A DNA stretch of 64,000 nt from Runella limosa DSM 17973 (GTDB lineage Bacteria; Bacteroidota; Bacteroidia; Cytophagales; Spirosomataceae), in contig NZ_AXVJ01000040.1 of NCBI RefSeq assembly GCF_000482465.1, forward strand, positions 62,001 to 126,000, read 5' to 3'. The notes beneath the pieces were generated by a model that made no database searches, was not told where the DNA came from, and saw nothing but the letters and a program-made list of their open reading frames with translations. A program made the translations under genes and the position numbers. Below, piece by piece: positions 59,006 to 64,000 of this stretch (position 1 is the first letter of the stretch; every line of letters begins with the position of its first letter).

Positions 59006-59335
59006 CAGCGTGAGCGAGGTTGCTCACAACCGAGCTGTGTTCGGGCTGTGTTCGAGGTTGCTTACAACCGAGCCGTGTCAGGGCTGTGTTCGAGGTTGCT
59101 CACAACCAAGCTGTGTCAGGGGTTGCTCACAACCCCGCCCGCCGAGTATGAGTCTCTGGGATGAGGTGTTAGACCCCTCCTTCGTCGGGGTGACAAAATG
59201 CAGCGGGGTGACAAAATGCGGCGCAATGACAAAAATGGGAAACTCCCCAAACAAAAAGCCCTCCGAAAGTTTTGATGCTTTCGGAGGGCTTTTTGTTTGT
59301 CTCAAACGGTAGGTTGTGAGCAACCTACTTCATAT
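58992..59335. repeat. GGTTG-CTCA-CAACC hairpin cluster and diverged units
   Basis: Gene-free gap of 337 bp. GAGGTTGCTCACAACCGAG and variants occur four times between 59014 and 59130 (with CTTA once), separated by GCTGTGTTCGGGCTGTGTTCG-like spacers. GTAGGTTG-TGAG-CAACCTAC ends the gap at 59309-59328. The centre is again CTCA/TGAG, as in the blocks at 17688 and 21053. Confidence 0.8.
59251..59296. terminator. bidirectional terminator between ridA and sprA
   Basis: Nineteen-base-pair stem (59251-59269 with 59278-59296) built on ACAAAAAGCC and CTCCGAAAG, with A/T tracts forming U-runs both ways. It serves the convergent RidA and sprA genes. Confidence 0.88.
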
Positions 59336-59342
59336 ATGTTCA

Positions 59343-62300
59343 CTACAGCTCTGCGACGTTGAATCGTACTTGAATACCACCAGAAGTAACCGAGCGGCGA
59401 TATGAGTTAAGTACATAAGGATTGTTGAACGTACGGTCGAAATAAAACTGTAAGCTCCACAATTTGCTCACTGTATAATTCAACTGCGGGCGCAACTGGA
59501 AGTTATAATTCCCTTGCGTAGCCGTCGGAGGCTCTTCAAAACGACGCTGAATCGCCCGGGTATCTCTGATGGTAAAGCTACAGCGGAACTGCAAGTCATT
59601 TTTCAACTTCTTAAACTCACCATTGATACGGAACGGAATTCGTACGTTGTTGCGCGTGAAACCAATCGTTGCCGTTATGTCACGGTTAAACAACTCTGCC
59701 ATTTGAGAGTTCGACAAATTGAGCGCCACGTTGCGGTCTTGGTTGTAGCTAAACTGCATGTCAATCTTATTCTGCGTACGGGCACGAATCCCAATCAAAG
59801 GCGAAAATTTCTCTGATAGTGAAATCGTACTCATCACAAACACAGGGATGGCTTGGCCATTATCTCCTGGCAATATCGCCAACGGATAGTTCATCACGGC
59901 AAGGTTGACATACATCGACTGATAGTCAAGCGATGAAGTAAAGTTCCCCACGCTATAAGTCGATTGATAGCTATGCTCCAAGGTAAATGAGCTAAATATC
60001 TTTTTGAAAGCACCCAGCTGCGACAACCCGTTGTAGTCCACCCGCCAGTTCGGCATTGGGAAGCCAAGGAATGGATTGGTACGCACTTTCGAGGGGTCTT
60101 TCTTCGGATCTTTACCGTTGTAAGCCGCAAAAAACGCCGCAATCAATACATCTTGTGAATTATTATTGTACTTGCCCAACGTAGCATTGGGATTCTCACC
60201 CAGGCGTTTTTCGGTCAAAATCTTCACAAAATCTTCGCGGTAGGCTTTGAAGCGGTCGAAAATAGGCGACGTATTATCGTCATTAATTTTGGCAAAAGCC
60301 GTTCGGAACGACATAAATGACATTTGGAAATTACCGTTACGAATCGGGCTTTGGACTTCGTAAGGCCCGCCTAGAGTAGATGGTCGATAAAACTCTCGAT
60401 AGTCATCCCCTCGCGTTAAGGTCGCCGAAATCTGAACCCTAAAATCTTTGAACGGCTCCAAGCGAGTGTTCATTCGGAACGTCCGATTGAGCGTCTGCAT
60501 AAACGGTAAGTTGAGCATCGTACTTTTGGTCAACCAACCTTCATCGGCAGCTTCTCGGTGGAAATTGCGGTCTTGGCTTCCCAATACAAAAGGTAATCCA
60601 GGGGCATTCATGGCCGCATCTAACCCAAATCGATTAGGATCATCGGGTAAAAACCCTGGCAAAGTCGTCGTCTCTTGGCGCGAATAATCCACATCAATAC
60701 CACGCACGGTCATCAACAAGCGAGTGATGTTTTTCAGCAATTTGCTAGGTTCTCGGTTGATGTCTTCGTCATCCCCTGGGCTACGCGCAAAGTTTTTCCG
60801 TTTGGGCGACGGTGTATTGGCAAAACGTAAGTAACGGAGTTTGTTGTACAACATCACAAAATCGACTTTACCCCGAATACTTCGGTCTAGGCTATTCCGA
60901 ATAGTATTTCCATAGAATATACCATCCGTATCGCTGATTCCGAGTGAATTGGCTTGGTATTGGTAGCCAATGTTGTGGCTATAATCTGCCGTCATCCAGT
61001 CGAGCAACGGGATTTTATCCAACGGCAAGCGGTACGTTAGCCGTAGTTTTTGGTCAAAGTTTTTAGTCCGACCAAATCGGCGCAAGTTGTTCCAAATTGA
61101 ATCTTGCTTTGCTCGCGTGTCAATGTCACCCTGAGGCTCATCCACCACGGCATTGGCCAAAGCACTGTAAGACAACATGATGCTTTTGGTCAAATTCCAC
61201 GACACGTCGTACGAACGATTGAACAAGAAATATTTTTCGTACAACGGAGACTGGCCCAACGAAGTCAAATCACTTGTTCGGTACAGCGTACGAACAAAAC
61301 TGCGATCGGCATCAAAACGCACTGCCACCTGCGTTGGCAACAACGAAAGGTTGAACTCTTTTAGCAACTCTAAATAAGGACGTTCGAGGCTTTTTACAGT
61401 CTTAAACGGCGCCCAAGGTTTTTGCGGAAAACTGTATTGGTACACGATACCTCCACGGTATTGGCGTTGGGTATAATCGGCCAACAAGCTACTACGACGC
61501 GTTTGTTCATTGAAAGCATACGTAAACGAGAAGTTTTCAATGTCCCAAAGATGCCGTTTGGCATTCGGCCCTACTTTTGTCTTTCGCACGTTTGAGAAGT
61601 TGATACCCCGTCGTTCCATTTTTTCAACTGCCGAATTTTCTAGCTGCATCCTTCGGGCATCATTCTCGGCATAATTGGCCAACGAAGTTGCAAGGGGCGT
61701 ATCAGGGTCGTAAGGATTAAAATGGGGACGCACTTCACGCAGGTCGTAGTTGACATATACAGGAATTTTGAAGCCCCATTGTTGTGGTAAAAACTTATCC
61801 AACGCCAACGCCGACGACAAGCTAAACTCCGTGGTATTGTCACGAGAGCGATCGGCGAGTTTTTGTTGAACCCCACCAAAACCAAAAGTTGTCCATTTTC
61901 CAGCTAGTTGGATAGTCCCTAAGTCCGCCAATTTAATATCAGCCCTAGCGATAGCTGCCGTTCCCGATTGGTTTTCAAATCCTTGCACGTGCAATTCATT
62001 CACCCAAATACAGAAACTCTTGGCTTCTTGGTCATCCGAACGCGGATTTCGTAAACCAATCATGGTCACCATGATATTACTCAAATCGGGCCGTCCCACC
62101 ACCGTAATTCGATAAATTCGTCCTAAAGCATCGGTTTTGGTAATGCTATAAGGTACAGTCAACGAAGGTGCTGTTTGTCTATCACGCTCTTGTTTGGCCT
62201 CAATGAGCCATTTCATTTCGATATCAATCTCGTTTTGCTCAGGCCATACTTGCTCTGGAATATCGATATTGGGGCGGGTAGCCTGCAATTTGGTTACTTC

Positions 62301-64000
62301 TACTTCATAATAATGCTCCGTCACATCCGTTCCCAAACGCAAGAAGGCCGACACCTGTCCATCTTCATTTTTGTCGTTGTGCATGTGAACAAACATTTTC
62401 AAACGCTCACGGAAAAGCATGTTTTGGCTTGTCACGTTTTTGAACGCTGCACGAGAATCGCCATCACGAAGGTTGGTCACGCACAAGCTCATGGCTTGCT
62501 CATTCAACGGACGCTGATTCGGCGTTGTATAATCCACGTCGCGCTGCCATCCTGGAGGTACGGCATAGATTTGCTTCTCTGTCGTTGAACCTGGCACCAC
62601 TTTTGAGCTGTTTTCTTCAGCACTTACTGTCGCAATTTTAAACTGCGCGTCATACGGTTCGGGTACTTCTTGTAGTCCTTTGGCATTGAGATCTCCCGTA
62701 TATTTACGGTACTGAGTAGCTACCATTTGGAGCTGCGCAAAACGAAGTACCACAGGCTCTTCCCAATCAGTCATATACAAGCGGATAAATCGAATGGATT
62801 TAAAACCGTTCATATTGCCCACTTTGCGCGTAAACTCCCTCACAGGGATTCGGAACAAGTACCAGTTCACATTGTCTCCTGCCCCATTAGAGGCGGTTAC
62901 TTTGTCCACAATGTAGGGCTTACCCACATCCAACTGATCAGATTTAAGATCAATTTCATACTCGTAATAAGCCTCTTGGTCATTGATGGTATTGTCGGTA
63001 TTGAGGTCTTCTCCGTCGGGCAAGTTAGTGGCCGCTTCTGTGATTGCGTTGGTACGTTCAAACTCAGGAGTGTTGTTTTCTGTACCCATGTAGTTTTTAT
63101 ACCGCTCTACAATTTTCGCGTTGGCACTATCGGCCTTGGCACTAAAGTAAAACTCAAAGTCGTCACCCGATGGGTCAGCAACTATTTTCTGTTTTGCTTC
63201 AGTTTTTAAGTCTTTCGGAAGATTTTGAATATAATCATTAAAGAAAGTTCGCTCTTCAGCATTATTTAAACCATCTAAGCCAATGTCTTGCTTTTCGCGC
63301 GCGCCAGGCTGGTTGGTAAAGGCATTAATGATAAACTGTTGCTTGGTACTATATCCCCAAGCCGTTTTAGCAACGTTGACGCTATCTTTTTTAGGGTCAG
63401 TTGGAAGGCCATTTTCATAGTCATAACGACCATTTTTCATGACGTCCTCCGAAATTTCTCCTAAGTTGAAAAAAAGTTTGCCTCCCTTCACATTATTCTT
63501 GTTGACGAATCCATCTTTCACAATCCCATTTGTACCTTTTTTGAATGGATCCATCATCCAAAATTCCAAGATTTCGACGTTGGCATTGTCAAAGTCCACG
63601 TCAGATCCAATGGCACGGGTAATAGCCCCAAAGTTTTTACGGGGATTGCGCAAGCGCCCGTCAGGGTCAAGGTCTGGGTTATAGTTGTACTGCCCACGTT
63701 CGCTTGGGAAGTAAGCCACGTCAAGAATATTTTCTGGCAAATTCACTAAGTACAAGCCTCGTCCTGTGAAGATTTCTTGCGGTGTAAACAAGCGCTCATA
63801 AACGTTGTTAAAATCTTCTTGAACAATATTTGGGCGTTGGGCCAGGCCAATCTGGGCATTGGGAGAAAACGAAATATCAATGGAATAAGCAGAAATTTTT
63901 GCCCGATTGTACCCGTATTCCAATGGATTAGACAATGTCCCTTGCGGGAAGTTTTGCGGCGTAGCACCCATCCGCCAACGCGTAGGCTGACGAGTAAGGT
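59343..64000 (-). CDS. sprA: SprA, cell-surface/T9SS outer membrane translocon (N-terminus outside window)
   Basis: At least 1552 residues; the frame is open to the right edge (no stop between 63972 and 64000), so the N-terminal part is missing. The visible part has the SprA-type sequence NILDVAYFPSERGQYNYNP, GAITRAIGSDVDFDN, ILEFWMMDPF, EVARKVG-like FTRKVGNMNGFKSIRFIRLY and a long beta-strand-rich C-terminal half (SFTYAFNEQTRRSSLLADYT, WTFGFGGVQQ-like). SprA forms the 36-strand barrel through which T9SS substrates cross the outer membrane, needed for gliding. Stop codon near 59343. Confidence 0.95.
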   Translation of the reverse strand, partial: LTRQPTRWRMGATPQNFPQGTLSNPLEYGYNRAKISAYSIDISFSPNAQIGLAQRPNIVQEDFNNVYERLFTPQEIFTGRGLYLVNLPENILDVAYFPSERGQYNYNPDLDPDGRLRNPRKNFGAITRAIGSDVDFDNANVEILEFWMMDPFKKGTNGIVKDGFVNKNNVKGGKLFFNLGEISEDVMKNGRYDYENGLPTDPKKDSVNVAKTAWGYSTKQQFIINAFTNQPGAREKQDIGLDGLNNAEERTFFNDYIQNLPKDLKTEAKQKIVADPSGDDFEFYFSAKADSANAKIVERYKNYMGTENNTPEFERTNAITEAATNLPDGEDLNTDNTINDQEAYYEYEIDLKSDQLDVGKPYIVDKVTASNGAGDNVNWYLFRIPVREFTRKVGNMNGFKSIRFIRLYMTDWEEPVVLRFAQLQMVATQYRKYTGDLNAKGLQEVPEPYDAQFKIATVSAEENSSKVVPGSTTEKQIYAVPPGWQRDVDYTTPNQRPLNEQAMSLCVTNLRDGDSRAAFKNVTSQNMLFRERLKMFVHMHNDKNEDGQVSAFLRLGTDVTEHYYEVEVTKLQATRPNIDIPEQVWPEQNEIDIEMKWLIEAKQERDRQTAPSLTVPYSITKTDALGRIYRITVVGRPDLSNIMVTMIGLRNPRSDDQEAKSFCIWVNELHVQGFENQSGTAAIARADIKLADLGTIQLAGKWTTFGFGGVQQKLADRSRDNTTEFSLSSALALDKFLPQQWGFKIPVYVNYDLREVRPHFNPYDPDTPLATSLANYAENDARRMQLENSAVEKMERRGINFSNVRKTKVGPNAKRHLWDIENFSFTYAFNEQTRRSSLLADYTQRQYRGGIVYQYSFPQKPWAPFKTVKSLERPYLELLKEFNLSLLPTQVAVRFDADRSFVRTLYRTSDLTSLGQSPLYEKYFLFNRSYDVSWNLTKSIMLSYSALANAVVDEPQGDIDTRAKQDSIWNNLRRFGRTKNFDQKLRLTYRLPLDKIPLLDWMTADYSHNIGYQYQANSLGISDTDGIFYGNTIRNSLDRSIRGKVDFVMLYNKLRYLRFANTPSPKRKNFARSPGDDEDINREPSKLLKNITRLLMTVRGIDVDYSRQETTTLPGFLPDDPNRFGLDAAMNAPGLPFVLGSQDRNFHREAADEGWLTKSTMLNLPFMQTLNRTFRMNTRLEPFKDFRVQISATLTRGDDYREFYRPSTLGGPYEVQSPIRNGNFQMSFMSFRTAFAKINDDNTSPIFDRFKAYREDFVKILTEKRLGENPNATLGKYNNNSQDVLIAAFFAAYNGKDPKKDPSKVRTNPFLGFPMPNWRVDYNGLSQLGAFKKIFSSFTLEHSYQSTYSVGNFTSSLDYQSMYVNLAVMNYPLAILPGDNGQAIPVFVMSTISLSEKFSPLIGIRARTQNKIDMQFSYNQDRNVALNLSNSQMAELFNRDITATIGFTRNNVRIPFRINGEFKKLKNDLQFRCSFTIRDTRAIQRRFEEPPTATQGNYNFQLRPQLNYTVSKLWSLQFYFDRTFNNPYVLNSYRRSVTSGGIQVRFNVAEL

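Noticed and set aside
58992-59140. CRISPR array
   Set aside because: Repeats are short, themselves palindromic, irregularly spaced, with spacers similar to one another and no cas genes.

Overview
The window looks like chromosomal DNA of a Bacteroidota member, most likely order Cytophagales (a Runella/Spirosoma/Dyadobacter-like organism). The evidence is SusC/SusD pairs, an ECF sigma/FecR pair next to an STN-bearing SusC, a SprA-type cell-surface protein (type IX secretion/gliding), TAnnTTTG-type promoters, few Shine-Dalgarno sequences and moderate GC. No prophage, insertion sequence or CRISPR array was seen. One complete tRNA (Asn-GTT) is present.

Layout. 1-9443 (all minus strand): ECF sigma, FecR anti-sigma and the start of an STN-containing SusC, cut by the left edge; then a second SusC/SusD pair with a sugar-phosphate-isomerase-like protein and a sulfatase. 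9506-12412: a compact module of slipin (minus), a tRNA-like RNA and a WYL regulator (plus), bracketed by two ~99 bp inverted repeats. 12501-21048: DHDPS-family aldolase, GlxA-type and AraC regulators, VOC/DoxX pair, EEP hydrolase, EamA transporter, TPR lipoprotein and an orphan protein. 21460-24150: MoxR-like AAA ATPase, then a hairpin RNA and an AbiF/AbiD-type HEPN gene. 24249-33896: 4-hydroxyproline-epimerase-like enzyme, SDR, M61 and M20 peptidases, the housekeeping block nadD-acpP-fabF-rnc, and orphan secreted proteins. 33989-41658: outer-membrane-like protein, LVIVD lipoprotein, a 1304-residue DUF4011/UPF1-like helicase, Fe-S oxidoreductase and GNAT. 41731-51929: glf and a nucleotide-sugar dehydrogenase, OmpA, tgt, a GT2 glycosyltransferase, rsmG, tRNA-Asn, methyltransferase and PLP decarboxylase. 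52343-64000: glgE, XRE regulator, small lipoproteins, recO, argB, RidA and sprA (cut by the right edge).

The most interesting locus is 11031-11113 on the minus strand. It carries all the parts of a tRNA in circularly permuted order: T arm, then acceptor strands closed by a GCAA tetraloop, then D arm, with the anticodon stem open and extended outward. As I remember it, this is the architecture of bacterial Y RNAs of the YrlA type, and it lies in the leader of a slipin gene opposite a WYL regulator. A second RNA candidate is the hairpin upstream of the AbiF-type gene (23099-23142), with a good promoter and a T-run, in the position expected for an RNA antitoxin.

Intergenic space is unusually rich in small palindromes. 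One family, scattered over three places, keeps a TGAG/CTCA centre while the stem sequence changes from copy to copy.
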